A stretch of DNA of 64,000 bases, from positions 6,313,501 to 6,377,500 of the forward strand of contig NZ_CP025263.1 in NCBI RefSeq assembly GCF_002843605.1, read 5' to 3'. Positions 1 to 9,512 of this stretch are shown piece by piece. The notes beneath the pieces were generated by a model that had not been told where the DNA came from, searched no databases, and saw only the letters and a list, made by a program, of their open reading frames with translations. A program made the position numbers and the translations under genes. The stretch comes from Pseudomonas sp. S09G 359. Its GTDB lineage: Bacteria; Pseudomonadota; Gammaproteobacteria; Pseudomonadales; Pseudomonadaceae. Every line of letters begins with the position of its first letter. Position 1 is the stretch's first letter.

Positions 1-299
1 CGCGCCAGGATCACCGCCAAAAAGCCTGCGCAATAGCCGAAGCTGGCGATGACTTTGAAGCCTTCACCGTCCGGCAGGCGTGAATTGAGTAACCCCATGC
101 CCATCAGCGACAGGCCCATGGTGAGACCGGCGGCCAGCGCCGACCACCACAGTGCCGCCACATTGCGCTCCAGCTCCTGGTCGCCCTGGGTGCGGATGAT
201 TTCGTGCAGCACCGCCGCACGGGGCGGCTGGTTCTTGTCGACGTCGTGCTGTTCTTCCTGGGACAGGTTGGGGGTCTTGCCGTCTGCTTGCGTAGCCAT
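1..299 (-). CDS. formate/nitrite transporter family protein (N-terminal part, runs off the window)
   Basis: Only the first 99 or so residues are in the window; the gene continues leftward beyond base 1. The protein starts with a hydrophilic cytoplasmic segment of about 50 residues rich in Q, E and D, followed by the first membrane helices (AALWWSALAAGLTMGLSLMG, then a second hydrophobic stretch at the window edge). This layout and the AALWWSALAAG motif match the YfdC-like branch of the FNT (formate/nitrite transporter) family, whose members have longer N-termini than FocA. The ATG at 297-299 is the natural start. The substrate cannot be told from this fragment, so the family call is fair and the function open. 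Confidence 0.7.
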   Translation of the reverse strand, partial: MATQADGKTPNLSQEEQHDVDKNQPPRAAVLHEIIRTQGDQELERNVAALWWSALAAGLTMGLSLMGMGLLNSRLPDGEGFKVIASFGYCAGFLAVILA

Positions 300-376
300 G
301 GTGATACCTGAACGAGGGGGCGGTGTTCAGGTACGACCTATGGCCAATCAAGAGCGTTCACTGGTCCGACGCAGGA

Positions 377-781
377 TTACTCCTGAATGCCGTCTTCCTG
401 GAACTGGTCCTTCACGTATTTGATCTCGGTGCGGCCGTGGGGCGCCGGCAAACCGTCTTCGCCCAGGTTGACGAAGACCATTTTTTCCACGGTGAGGATG
501 CTTTTACGCGTGATCTTGTTGCGCACTTCACAGGTCAGGGTGATGGAGGTGCGGCCGAACTCGGTGGCGGTGATGCCCAGCTCGATGATGTCGCCCTGGC
601 GCGAGGCGCTGACGAAGTTGATTTCGGAGATGTATTTGGTCACCACGCGCTGGTTGCCCAGTTGGACAATCGCGTAGATCGCCGCTTCTTCGTCGATCCA
701 GCGCAGCAGGCTGCCGCCGAACAGGGTGCCGTTGGGGTTGAGGTCTTCGGGTTTTACCCATTTGCGGGTGTGGAAGTTCAT
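377..781 (-). CDS. acyl-CoA thioesterase, single hotdog domain
   Basis: 134-residue protein of the YciA/BFIT type that hydrolyses acyl-CoA thioesters in the cytoplasm. The hotdog signature NPNGTLFGGSLLRWIDEEAA lies near residues 14-33; the Asn and the acidic residues of the WIDEEAA helix are the usual active-site region. The ATG at 781 was chosen because MNFHTRKWVKPEDLNP begins where family members begin; an upstream in-frame start would add 34 residues with no resemblance to the family. It lies alone between the transporter fragment and the divergently read ahcY leader. Chain-length preference cannot be read from the sequence. Confidence 0.85.
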   Translation of the reverse strand: MNFHTRKWVKPEDLNPNGTLFGGSLLRWIDEEAAIYAIVQLGNQRVVTKYISEINFVSASRQGDIIELGITATEFGRTSITLTCEVRNKITRKSILTVEKMVFVNLGEDGLPAPHGRTEIKYVKDQFQEDGIQE

Positions 782-900
782 GGTCACTCCAAAGCGTCTT
801 GCCGAATGATGGGCGACATCATGGCAGAGCGAGGGCCCAAGCTCTATGCGCCATTGCCTATCAAGCCGATGAGCGATCTTCATCTCACCGACAGAAAGGC

Positions 901-929
901 TTGGGAAGTCGGGCGCACACGGCTATAAT
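901..929 (+). promoter_or_regulatory. sigma-70 promoter of the ahcY leader
   Basis: TTGGGA at 901-906 and a perfect TATAAT at 924-929 are separated by exactly 17 bases. Transcription would start near 936, about 45 bases before the SAH riboswitch, so the riboswitch would lie fully inside the transcript. Confidence 0.7.
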
Positions 930-962
930 CGCCCCCGTTTCAAAACGGTCATCTTCAATTGA

Positions 963-2516
<1,554 letters not shown>

Positions 2517-2526
2517 TCGGCCAGTT

Positions 2527-2554
2527 GCCCGCTCTCATTGTGGAGCGGGCTTCT
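2527..2554 (+). terminator. intrinsic terminator after ahcY
   Basis: An 8-bp GC stem, GCCCGCTC 2527-2534 with GAGCGGGC 2543-2550, is followed by a weak T-rich tail (TTCTGT). It sits 10 bases after the ahcY stop. The poor T-tract makes efficiency uncertain. Confidence 0.55.
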
Positions 2555-2555
2555 G

Positions 2556-2645
2556 TGTGGGAGCGGGCTTGCTCGCGAAAGCGGTGTGTCAGTCACCGTA
2601 AATGTTGACTGAGCCACCGCTTTCGCGAGCAAGCCCGCTCCCACA
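2556..2645. repeat. REPIN, class A (GTGGGAGCGGGCTTGCTCGCGAA arms)
   Basis: Two REP units in inverted orientation form a near-perfect 90-base palindrome. The arms are TGTGGGAGCGGGCTTGCTCG on the left and its complement on the right, with a short inner segment GTGTCAGTCA...TTGACTGAGC that is itself an imperfect inverted repeat. It lies between ahcY and metF. Class A copies recur at 15483, 41758 and 51035. Confidence 0.9.
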
Positions 2646-2692
2646 TTGACGGTGTACACACTTCGGTATTCTGAGTTTCAAAGGGTATTACC

Positions 2693-3538
2693 ATGTCCCA
2701 AGACCGTCGCTACAGCTTCGAGTTCTTCCCGACCAAGACCGATGCTGGGCATGAAAAACTGATGGCGACTGCCAAGCAGTTGGCCAGCTACAACCCCGAC
2801 TTCTTCTCCTGCACCTACGGCGCCGGCGGCTCGACCCGTGACCGCACGATCAACACCGTGTTGCAGCTGGAAAGTGAAGCCAAAGTTCCCGCCGCTCCGC
2901 ACTTGTCGTGCGTGGGCGACAGCAAGGCCGACCTGCGCGGCCTGCTGACCCAATACCAACAAGCCGGCATCAAGCGCATCGTCGCCCTGCGTGGCGACCT
3001 GCCGTCCGGCATGGGCATGGCCAGCGGCGAGCTGCGCTACGCCAATGACCTGGTGAGCTTCATCCGTGAAGAGAGCGGCGATCACTTCCATATCGAAGTG
3101 GCGGCTTACCCGGAAATGCACCCCCAGGCGCGCAATTTCGAAGATGACCTGCAGAACTTCGTGCGCAAGGCCAACGCCGGCGCCGACAGCGCGATCACCC
3201 AGTACTTCTTCAACGCCGACAGCTACTTCTACTTCGTCGAGCGTGTACGGGCCATGGGTGTGAACATCCCGATCGTGCCGGGCATCATGCCGATCACCAA
3301 CTACAGCAAGCTGGCGCGCTTTTCCGACGCTTGCGGTGCTGAGATCCCACGCTGGGTGCGCAAACAACTGGAAGCCTATGGCGATGACGTCAAGAGCATC
3401 CAGGCGTTCGGCGAACAGGTCATCAGCAAAATGTGTGAAGATTTGTTGCAAGGTGGCGCACCAGGCTTGCACTTCTATACCCTGAACCAGGCTGAACCGA
3501 GCCTTGCCATCTGGAACAACCTCAAGCTGCCGCGCTGA
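2693..3538 (+). CDS. metF: 5,10-methylenetetrahydrofolate reductase [NAD(P)H]
   Basis: 281-residue TIM-barrel flavoprotein that reduces 5,10-methylene-THF to 5-methyl-THF, the methyl donor for methionine synthase. The N-terminus SFEFFPTKT contains the conserved catalytic Glu region, VALRGDLPSG (about residue 100) is the family RGD loop, and QYFFNADSYFYFVE followed by PIVPGIMPI are standard. Length equals typical bacterial MetF. With ahcY just upstream, the pair supports the activated-methyl cycle: AhcY releases homocysteine and MetF supplies the methyl group to rebuild methionine. No separate promoter is obvious within the REPIN-containing gap. Confidence 0.97.
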   Translation: MSQDRRYSFEFFPTKTDAGHEKLMATAKQLASYNPDFFSCTYGAGGSTRDRTINTVLQLESEAKVPAAPHLSCVGDSKADLRGLLTQYQQAGIKRIVALRGDLPSGMGMASGELRYANDLVSFIREESGDHFHIEVAAYPEMHPQARNFEDDLQNFVRKANAGADSAITQYFFNADSYFYFVERVRAMGVNIPIVPGIMPITNYSKLARFSDACGAEIPRWVRKQLEAYGDDVKSIQAFGEQVISKMCEDLLQGGAPGLHFYTLNQAEPSLAIWNNLKLPR

Positions 3539-3560
3539 GGCCTGTTCAAGCTGCACCCAG

Positions 3561-3588
3561 GCCCTCGTTTATACGGGGGCTTTTTTTG
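3561..3588 (+). terminator. intrinsic terminator after metF
   Basis: GCCCTCG (3561-3567) pairs with CGGGGGC (3574-3580), allowing one G-T pair, followed by a run of seven T at 3581-3587. It is 22 bases after the metF stop. Confidence 0.85.
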
Positions 3589-3621
3589 TTCACACACCTC
3601 CGGAATGGAAACCAGCAGTAG

Positions 3622-4704
3622 ATGAATACAGCGACCCCGACTCCCCGCCCGCAGCTGGTTTACCTGGTATTCGGCGCCGAGACTTACCATCAGGAAGCGG
3701 TATTCAGCATCGCCAGTGCCCTGGCTCACCTGGGTGGCCCTCAGGATATGCCGCTGGATATCCAGGTGTTCAGTGACAACCCGGCCCCCTACGCCGACCT
3801 GCCGGTGCAAGTCCACACCCTCGACGAAGCCACGCGCAAAGCCTGGAGCGAACCCCACGGCTACCATTTCCGCACCAAGCACGTGCTGTTGCGCAAAGTA
3901 CTCGAAACTTCGGAACGGGCACTGCTGATCGACACCGACACGTTTTTTCATGACTCGCCCATGGCGCTGTTCGAACGCGTCGCACCCGGCACGCTGCTGT
4001 GCAACGCCTTCCACGCCAAGTACGGCGATAACCGTGAAAGCGTGCTGTATGAGGCCTTGGCCCCGTACCTGGCCGAGCGCGGCCTGGCCGACGACAATAT
4101 GTGGCTGCTCAACTCTGGCGTGATGGGCATGTCTCGGCAAGACGCGCATCTGCTCGACCGCTCGATAGAACTGATGGACGAGCTGTTCACGATGGCCCAC
4201 GGCGCCTACACCCTGGAAGAGTTCTGCCTGTCGGTTGCGGCGTACCGCACGGTCAACGTGCGCCAGTGCCCCGACCTGATCCACCATTACTGGAGCCGCA
4301 AGCAGCTGTTTCGGGCCAAGGTCAAAGCCTGGGTGGCCAAGCACGCCGCCGCCCCCACGTGCACCCACGCATTGGCCGATACGCGCAAGGTCTCGGCCCA
4401 CCTGCCGCGCCCGCCGCGCTTGCAGCGCATGATGTACAAGCTGATCACCCTGGCCCTGCCCAAGCGCAAGCAGCAGTTCATCCGCGAGATTCTCTACGGC
4501 TGCTACGAACACGAAAACGAGTTCGACCAGGCGTGTGGCCCGGTTTGGTGGGACAAGGCCCGGCAGAACCAGGAGGAGCGCCAGAAGCGTCCCGTCGACG
4601 CACACCAATTGGAGCACTGGTTCGCCAACCCCATGGTGCGCCTGATTCTCGGCGAGCGGCGCGCAGCCATCTACGAACACCTGATGACCTCGCAAACCCG
4701 ATAG
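3622..4704 (+). CDS. putative glycosyltransferase (GT-A-like, DxD motif)
   Basis: 360 residues with no signal peptide or membrane span. The N-terminal half resembles nucleotide-sugar transferases: a first beta-strand QLVYLVFGAETY, and ALLIDTDTFFHDSP at about residues 99-112 where DTD is a plausible metal-binding DxD. NSGVMGM at about residue 167 resembles the N-x-G-x-hydrophobic motif after the DxD in GT8-type enzymes. The C-terminal third (EILYGCYEHENEFDQACGP and beyond) is basic and aromatic, and I recognise nothing there. The gene stands alone between metF and a solute-binding protein, with no sugar-export or LPS genes nearby, so acceptor and pathway are unknown. The GT assignment is inferred from motifs only. 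Confidence 0.55.
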   Translation: MNTATPTPRPQLVYLVFGAETYHQEAVFSIASALAHLGGPQDMPLDIQVFSDNPAPYADLPVQVHTLDEATRKAWSEPHGYHFRTKHVLLRKVLETSERALLIDTDTFFHDSPMALFERVAPGTLLCNAFHAKYGDNRESVLYEALAPYLAERGLADDNMWLLNSGVMGMSRQDAHLLDRSIELMDELFTMAHGAYTLEEFCLSVAAYRTVNVRQCPDLIHHYWSRKQLFRAKVKAWVAKHAAAPTCTHALADTRKVSAHLPRPPRLQRMMYKLITLALPKRKQQFIREILYGCYEHENEFDQACGPVWWDKARQNQEERQKRPVDAHQLEHWFANPMVRLILGERRAAIYEHLMTSQTR

Positions 4705-4767
4705 CGTCCCCCGAAGATACCTGTGCCAGAGCTTCTCTTTAGGGCAGGAGCGTCGTAATCTCAGGGC

Positions 4768-5559
4768 ATGCCCGTCATTGCGAAGCTGTTGACTGCTGCC
4801 CTCTTCACTTGCCTGAGCCTGGCGGCTTATGGCGAAAAACTGCGCATTGTCACCGAGCCCTGGGCGCCCTACGTCTATGAAGAGCGCGGCGCCATGCAGG
4901 GGTTGGACTACGAAACCACGGTGATCGTGTTCCAGCGCCTGGGTGTGGAGGTGCAGTGGCAGTTCCTGCCCTGGAAGCGCTGCTTGGCCATGCTTGAGCA
5001 AGGCCAGGCCGACGGCGCGCTGGATATTTTCCACAGCCACGACCGCGACGCGTTGCTGCTCTACCCCAGCGAGCCCTTGTCGGAGGTCGAGTTCGCGCTG
5101 TTCTACGCCAACGAGCGCGCGCATCCCGCCCAAAGCCTGGACGACCTGCGCGGCCTGACCGTGGGCACCTCGCCGGGCTATCTGTATGGCGAATCTTTCA
5201 GCGACTCCACCCTGTTCAATCGCGAATCGGCACCCAGCCACGAAGCCAACTTCGGCAAATTGATGCTCGGGCGCATTGACCTGGTGATCACCGACCGCCG
5301 CGTAGGCCAGCATGTGATCAAGGCGATGGGCCTGCAAGGCAAGGTCAGCCAGGCGCAGATGGTTGTCAGTCGCCAGCCGCAGTTTCTGGCGGTACGCCGT
5401 GGCGCCGGCATGGACCTGCTGGTGCAGCGCTTTGCCGCCGAACTCAAACGCTTCAAACAGGAGCCGGCCTACGCTGCCTTGAGCGCCAAATATGCTGGAA
5501 TCCAAGCCATTACGGCCACAGAAGACACCGTTGAGCAGCAGGAAAGCAGCGCGCAGTGA
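4768..5559 (+). CDS. periplasmic substrate-binding protein, amino-acid type (SBP_bac_3), without partner permease
   Basis: 263 residues. A signal peptide (MPVIAKLLTAALFTCLSLAAYG, cleavage near residue 22) precedes the KLRIVTEPWAPYVYEE start typical of family 3 solute-binding proteins. Further family features are the LDYETTVIVFQRLG helix, DDLRGLTVGTSPGYLYG and LMLGRIDLVITDRR. No ABC permease or ATPase gene is adjacent, as for many short orphan proteins of this type in Pseudomonas, so it may be an environmental sensor or serve a distant transporter. The ligand is not predictable. The start chosen leaves 63 bases after the preceding gene and gives a proper signal peptide. Confidence 0.75.
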   Translation: MPVIAKLLTAALFTCLSLAAYGEKLRIVTEPWAPYVYEERGAMQGLDYETTVIVFQRLGVEVQWQFLPWKRCLAMLEQGQADGALDIFHSHDRDALLLYPSEPLSEVEFALFYANERAHPAQSLDDLRGLTVGTSPGYLYGESFSDSTLFNRESAPSHEANFGKLMLGRIDLVITDRRVGQHVIKAMGLQGKVSQAQMVVSRQPQFLAVRRGAGMDLLVQRFAAELKRFKQEPAYAALSAKYAGIQAITATEDTVEQQESSAQ

Positions 5560-5565
5560 TTGCTC

Positions 5566-5574
5566 TGTTATACT
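5566..5574 (+). promoter_or_regulatory. extended -10 promoter candidate for rhlE
   Basis: TGTTATACT is an extended -10 element (TGn followed by TATACT at 5569-5574) and no good -35 is visible at the right distance. If real, transcription starts near 5581 and gives rhlE a leader of about 200 bases. No open reading frame or known RNA motif was recognised in that leader. Confidence 0.45.
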
Positions 5575-5780
5575 CCGGCCTTTCCGCCAGGCTTACGCCC
5601 GGCCGCTGAGGTCTTGAAAAAGGCACCCAACCCCGCTACAGCGCAGCTTTCAGCCCGCGCGAGCCGGTGGAGTGCCCGCCAGACGCAGCAGGACCGGACG
5701 GGATTGCGCTCCCCTAAGCGTCATTCGCGCCCGGCAAGATTATCCCTTTGGGCCAAGCCCTAACTAAAACAGGATTACTC

Positions 5781-7673
5781 ATGTCCTTTGCTTCCCTCGG
5801 TCTCTCCGAGGCTTTAGTCCGCGCCATCGAGGCAGCGGGCTATACCGAGCCTACTCCGGTGCAACAGCGGGCCATTCCCGCCGTGTTGCAAGGTCGCGAC
5901 CTGATGGTCGCGGCGCAGACAGGTACTGGTAAAACCGGCGGCTTCGCCCTCCCGATTCTGGAGCGGTTGTTCCCCAACGGTCACCCGGACAAATCCCAGC
6001 GTCACGGCCCGCGCCAACCGCGCGTACTGGTCCTGACCCCAACCCGCGAACTCGCCGCCCAGGTGCACGACAGCTTCAAGCTGTATGCCCGCGACTTGAA
6101 GTTCGTCAGCGCCTGCATCTTCGGCGGCGTCGGCATGAACCCACAGGTTCAGGCCATGTCCCGTGGTGTCGACGTGCTGGTCGCGTGCCCGGGTCGTTTG
6201 CTCGACCTGTGCGGCCAAGGCAGCGTCGACTTGTCCCACGTGGAAATCCTCGTGCTGGACGAAGCCGACCGCATGCTCGACATGGGCTTTGTCCATGACG
6301 TGAAAAAGGTCCTCGCCCGCCTGCCGGCCAAACGTCAGAACCTGCTGTTCTCGGCAACGTTCTCCCAGGACATCACCGCCCTGGCCGGCAAGCTGCTGCA
6401 CAACCCGGAACGCATCGAAGTCACGCCGCCGAACACCACGGTCGAGCGTATCGAGCAACGCGTATTCCGCCTGGCCGCCAGCCACAAGCGCTCGCTGCTG
6501 GCGCACCTGATCACCCACGGTGCCTGGGAACAGGTGCTGGTGTTCACCCGCACCAAGCACGGCGCCAACCGCCTGGCCGAGTACCTGGACAAACACGGCC
6601 TCACCGCCGTCGCCATCCACGGTAACAAAAGCCAGAACGCACGCACCAAAGCCCTGGCCGACTTCAAGGCCGGCACTGTGCGCATCCTGGTGGCCACCGA
6701 TATCGCCGCGCGCGGCCTGGATATCGACCAACTGCCACACGTCGTCAACTTCGAGCTGCCAAACGTCGACGAAGACTATGTGCACCGTATCGGCCGTACC
6801 GGCCGTGCCGGTCGTTCGGGCGAGGCCATTTCCCTGGTCGCACCGGACGAAGAAAAACTGCTGAAAAGCATCGAGCGCATGACCAAGCAGAAAATCGCCG
6901 ACGGCGACCTGATGGGCTTCGATGCCAGCGCCGTGGAGGCCGAAAAGCCTGAAGCGCGCGAGCGTCCAGACGTGCGTAACCCACGCAACCCACGCGGTCC
7001 CAAGGGCGATGGCCCGAACGGCGGCGGTGGTGGCGGTGGTCGTCGCGACAAGGGCAAGGACAAGGGCGGCAAGGAAAAAGCCCCAACCAACGGCCGTGGC
7101 GAACGCCCGGCCCGCGAGCAGAAGCCCCGTGAAGGCACCCCGGCCCGCGAACAGCGCCAGCCGACCCAGCCGCCACGCGCCGCTGCAGACCGCGCCCCGG
7201 ACGAGTTCCTGGACGACGACGTGGATAACTTCGGCAACCGCGTCGACTACGTGCCCCAGGCCAAACCGGCCCAGGGTCGTGGTCGCCGTCCAGGTGCTCC
7301 AGCCCAGGGCGCAGGCGCCGGCAGCGGCGCCCCACGTGGCGGCCAGCCACAGGGCGGTCGTCAGAACGGTCCGCGCAACAGCAGCGGCGGTACCACCGGT
7401 ACCCCACCGGCCAAGCGCAGCGGCCCACGCAATGGTGCACCGCGTGACGGCCAGGCGCGTCGTGAAGACTCGCGCAGCAACAACCGTCGCCCAGCCCGTG
7501 ACGACCAGCCGCGCTTGTCCGAACCAGCCGTGCAGAACCCACGCGGCGGCCCGGCACCGAAGATCATCCACAAGGAGTCGAAAGCTGACCGCTTCCCGAC
7601 ACCCGAGCAGTTGGACCAACTGCCAGGCCGTCCTCGTGGTGAAAAACCAGCGCTGCTGACCCGCAACCGCTGA
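5781..7673 (+). CDS. rhlE: DEAD-box ATP-dependent RNA helicase, RhlE type with long basic tail
   Basis: 630 residues. The helicase core (about residues 1-380) carries every motif: Q-motif [13 protein letters not shown], Walker A AQTGTGKT (about 45-52), [13 protein letters not shown] in [13 protein letters not shown] (about 159), SATFS (about 190), [12 protein letters not shown] and [13 protein letters not shown] (about 334-346). It unwinds short RNA duplexes in ribosome assembly or RNA decay. From about 385 to the end the chain is low-complexity, rich in G, R, P, Q and N (poly-Gly run near 415, many RNxPRG-like repeats), a disordered RNA-binding tail. Start at ATG 5781 gives [16 protein letters not shown] as in homologues. 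The 11 residues of the longer frame are not family-like. Confidence 0.93.
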   Translation: MSFASLGLSEALVRAIEAAGYTEPTPVQQRAIPAVLQGRDLMVAAQTGTGKTGGFALPILERLFPNGHPDKSQRHGPRQPRVLVLTPTRELAAQVHDSFKLYARDLKFVSACIFGGVGMNPQVQAMSRGVDVLVACPGRLLDLCGQGSVDLSHVEILVLDEADRMLDMGFVHDVKKVLARLPAKRQNLLFSATFSQDITALAGKLLHNPERIEVTPPNTTVERIEQRVFRLAASHKRSLLAHLITHGAWEQVLVFTRTKHGANRLAEYLDKHGLTAVAIHGNKSQNARTKALADFKAGTVRILVATDIAARGLDIDQLPHVVNFELPNVDEDYVHRIGRTGRAGRSGEAISLVAPDEEKLLKSIERMTKQKIADGDLMGFDASAVEAEKPEARERPDVRNPRNPRGPKGDGPNGGGGGGGRRDKGKDKGGKEKAPTNGRGERPAREQKPREGTPAREQRQPTQPPRAAADRAPDEFLDDDVDNFGNRVDYVPQAKPAQGRGRRPGAPAQGAGAGSGAPRGGQPQGGRQNGPRNSSGGTTGTPPAKRSGPRNGAPRDGQARREDSRSNNRRPARDDQPRLSEPAVQNPRGGPAPKIIHKESKADRFPTPEQLDQLPGRPRGEKPALLTRNR

Positions 7674-7688
7674 GTTTTCAAAGCCCAC

Positions 7689-7725
7689 AAAAAATGCCCC
7701 GTATCGAAAGATACGGGGCATTTTT
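7689..7725. terminator. bidirectional intrinsic terminator after rhlE
   Basis: AAAAATGCCCCGTAT and ATACGGGGCATTTTT form a long perfect stem around CGAAAG. A-tract and T-tract on the two sides let it work in both directions. It begins 16 bases after the rhlE stop. Confidence 0.92.
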
Positions 7726-7761
7726 GTATGGCCTCCCAGGCACGACCCAGCCCATGAAAAA

Positions 7762-8012
7762 CGCGCTTGTCGTGGCAAACGCGCTTGTTTTGACAACCGA
7801 GCTTGTCGTGGGGAGCGAGCTTGCTGTGGCGAGCGAGCTTGCTCGCGTTGGGCTGCGCAGCAGCCCCCTTTAGCGCCACCGCGTTTTCTCAGGCATACCG
7901 AGCTGGCAGGTTATGGGGCCGCTTCGCGACCCAACGCGAGCAAGCTCGCTCGCCACAAAAGGCCCCCTCACCCCAAACAAGCTCGCTCACCACAACACGC
8001 TCGCTCGCCACA
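7762..8012. repeat. composite REP element, class C variant, with flanking partial units
   Basis: This fills most of the 403-base gap between rhlE and the YceI gene. The core (7825-7956) is an inverted pair: TGTGGCGAGCGAGCTTGCTC then GCGTTGGGCTGCGCAGCAGCCCC on the left, with GGGGCCGCTTCGCGACCCAACGCGAGCAAGCTCGCTCGCCACA on the right. On each side are several shortened units about 15-25 bases apart (for example GCGCTTGTCGTGGCAAAC, GAGCTTGTCGTGGGGAGC, AAGCTCGCTCACCACAAC), left ones in one orientation and right ones in the other. No gene is seen in this gap. Confidence 0.88.
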
Positions 8013-8028
8013 GGGGTTTGCACAGGCC

Positions 8029-8060
8029 AAAAAAAACCGGATCCTGGGATCCGGTTTTTT
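8029..8060 (-). terminator. intrinsic terminator of the cytochrome b561-yceI unit
   Basis: CCGGATCC (8037-8044) and GGATCCGG (8047-8054) form a strong stem, with an A-run on the left that becomes the U-tract on the minus strand. It sits 17 bases beyond the stop of the YceI gene. T residues at 8055-8060 would also allow use from the other side. Confidence 0.85.
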
Positions 8061-8076
8061 ATCCAGCCAGCGAGAA

Positions 8077-8655
8077 TTACTTCGCTTTCACACCTTCCAG
8101 CGAGATGTCCAGGTCAACAGTCTGCGAGGACGGGCCTGGGCCTTTGATGCCGAAGTCATTCAGGTTGACGGTGGTGGTAGCGTTGAAGCCAGCACGTTCG
8201 CCGCCCCATGGATCCTTGCCTTCACCGTTAAAGGTGGCCTTGAAGGTCACAGGCTTGGTTACGCCGTGGAACGTCAGGTCGCCGGTCACGTCAGCGGTTT
8301 TTTCGCCGGTGGATTTAACCGCGGTGGAGACGAACTTGGCGTCGGCAAACTTGGCAACGTCCAGGAAGTCTTTGCTGGCGATGTGCTTGTCGCGCTCAGC
8401 GTGGTTGGACCACAGGCTGGCGGTTTTCACGTCGACTGCAATTTTGCTGGCTTCAGGCTTGGCGGCATCCCAGCTGAACGAACCATCCCAGTCCTTGAAG
8501 GTACCGTGGATGAAGCTGTAGCCCAGGTGGCTGATTTTCCAGTCAATGAAGGCGTGTTGGCCTTCCTTGTCGATCTTGTAGTCAGCGGCCATCACCTGAC
8601 CGGCAGACAGCAGAGCAGTACCGAGAGCCAGTGCAGCGAGTGTCTTTTTCAACAT
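8077..8655 (-). CDS. YceI family periplasmic lipid-binding protein
   Basis: 192 residues. A clear signal peptide ([23 protein letters not shown], cleaved before ADYKID) leads into a YceI lipocalin-like domain: [77 protein letters not shown] and the closing [21 protein letters not shown]. Such proteins bind isoprenoid lipids in the periplasm. The gene follows a cytochrome b561 gene in the same direction with 32 bases between, a common pairing that suggests quinone or isoprenoid-linked redox work. As I recall, the PAO1 protein at the matching position near bioA is known as PasP. Start at 8655 gives the signal peptide directly. Confidence 0.9.
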   Translation of the reverse strand: MLKKTLAALALGTALLSAGQVMAADYKIDKEGQHAFIDWKISHLGYSFIHGTFKDWDGSFSWDAAKPEASKIAVDVKTASLWSNHAERDKHIASKDFLDVAKFADAKFVSTAVKSTGEKTADVTGDLTFHGVTKPVTFKATFNGEGKDPWGGERAGFNATTTVNLNDFGIKGPGPSSQTVDLDISLEGVKAK

Positions 8656-8687
8656 GCTTTCTATTCCTTGTGAGTCGAGGTTGAACA

Positions 8688-9239
8688 TCAGGCTTTGCGC
8701 CCCAGCATTCGCGTGAGGGTCGCATCACGATCGATAAAGTGGTGTTTCAGTGCAGCCACGCCGTGCAAGCCGGCGAAGACCACCAACACCCAGGCGAGGT
8801 ACAAGTGCACCAGGCCAGCGTTGTCTGCCTGGTCCGGTAGCCCGGAAACCACGGCAGGAATTTCAAACAGGCCAAACACCGGGATACCGACACCGTCTGC
8901 GGTGGAAATCAGGTAACCGGCGATCATCACGGCAAACAGCCCGAGATAAAGGAACGCATGGCCAAACGCGGCGCCAATACGGGTCATGCGGCTGTAACTG
9001 GCCAGCGGTGGCGGCGGCGGGCTGATCAAACGCCAGACAATACGTACCAGCATGAAGGCAAAGAGCGTGATGCCAATGCTCTTGTGCAATTCCGGCCCAT
9101 GCTTGCGCCAGCCGTCGTAATAGTCGAGGCCGACCATCCACAGGCCGAGGCCGAACAGACCAAACACCGTCAAAGCCACGCCCCAGTGCAAAATAACGCT
9201 GATCCAACCATAGCGGGTCGGTGAGTTCTGTAGCTGCAT
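8688..9239 (-). CDS. cytochrome b561 family membrane protein
   Basis: 183 residues with four membrane helices: [56 protein letters not shown] and [22 protein letters not shown]. Conserved histidines suited to binding two b-type hemes lie in HWG (near residue 18), LHKS, GHAFLY and [10 protein letters not shown]. Members move electrons between quinol and periplasmic acceptors. It is the first gene of a two-gene unit with the YceI protein and is divergent from bioA. The 273-base divergent gap carries an AT-rich palindrome (9284-9322) that may control this promoter. Confidence 0.9.
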   Translation of the reverse strand: MQLQNSPTRYGWISVILHWGVALTVFGLFGLGLWMVGLDYYDGWRKHGPELHKSIGITLFAFMLVRIVWRLISPPPPPLASYSRMTRIGAAFGHAFLYLGLFAVMIAGYLISTADGVGIPVFGLFEIPAVVSGLPDQADNAGLVHLYLAWVLVVFAGLHGVAALKHHFIDRDATLTRMLGRKA

Positions 9240-9283
9240 TCCTAAAATCCTGTAAGAACTATGACCAAGACTAGCGATTTACC

Positions 9284-9322
9284 TATCGAATTAAAGCCGA
9301 AAATTTCGCTTTGAAATATCGA
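9284..9322. promoter_or_regulatory. AT-rich imperfect palindrome in the cytochrome b561/bioA divergent region
   Basis: The core AAAGC(C)GAAA-A-TTTCGCTTT is a 9-bp inverted repeat with one unpaired C, flanked by TCGA on both outer sides. It lies 45-83 bases upstream of the cytochrome b561 start and about 190 bases before bioA. The position fits an operator or a leader hairpin of the cytochrome gene. No protein is known to bind it. Confidence 0.35.
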
Positions 9323-9512
9323 GAAATACGATCTTGAGAGTATGCACAGTACGTTAACGATGGATTAAGGACTATTCCTAAGAAACGTGACAGACCGTCC
9401 TGCGTTTACCGCCAATTCATCCGTAATGGGTTGTGACACAGCCGCCCATTGCATAGGCTTGCGCGATTGTTTTACCTGCGCAGCTCGCAGGACCGCTTCG
9501 AGGAGATAACCG

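Noticed and set aside
3475..5505. 676-codon minus-strand frame across the glycosyltransferase and solute-binding protein genes
   Set aside because: The plus strand has a signal peptide and family motifs in both genes; the minus frame spans the intergenic gap and shows no domain.
5560..5780. tRNA or small RNA gene upstream of rhlE
   Set aside because: No cloverleaf, no CCA end and no terminator before rhlE; better read as leader sequence.
7762..8012. Possible CRISPR-like array
   Set aside because: The repeated units are palindromic REP arms of uneven spacing and changing orientation, with no unique spacers of constant length and no cas genes.
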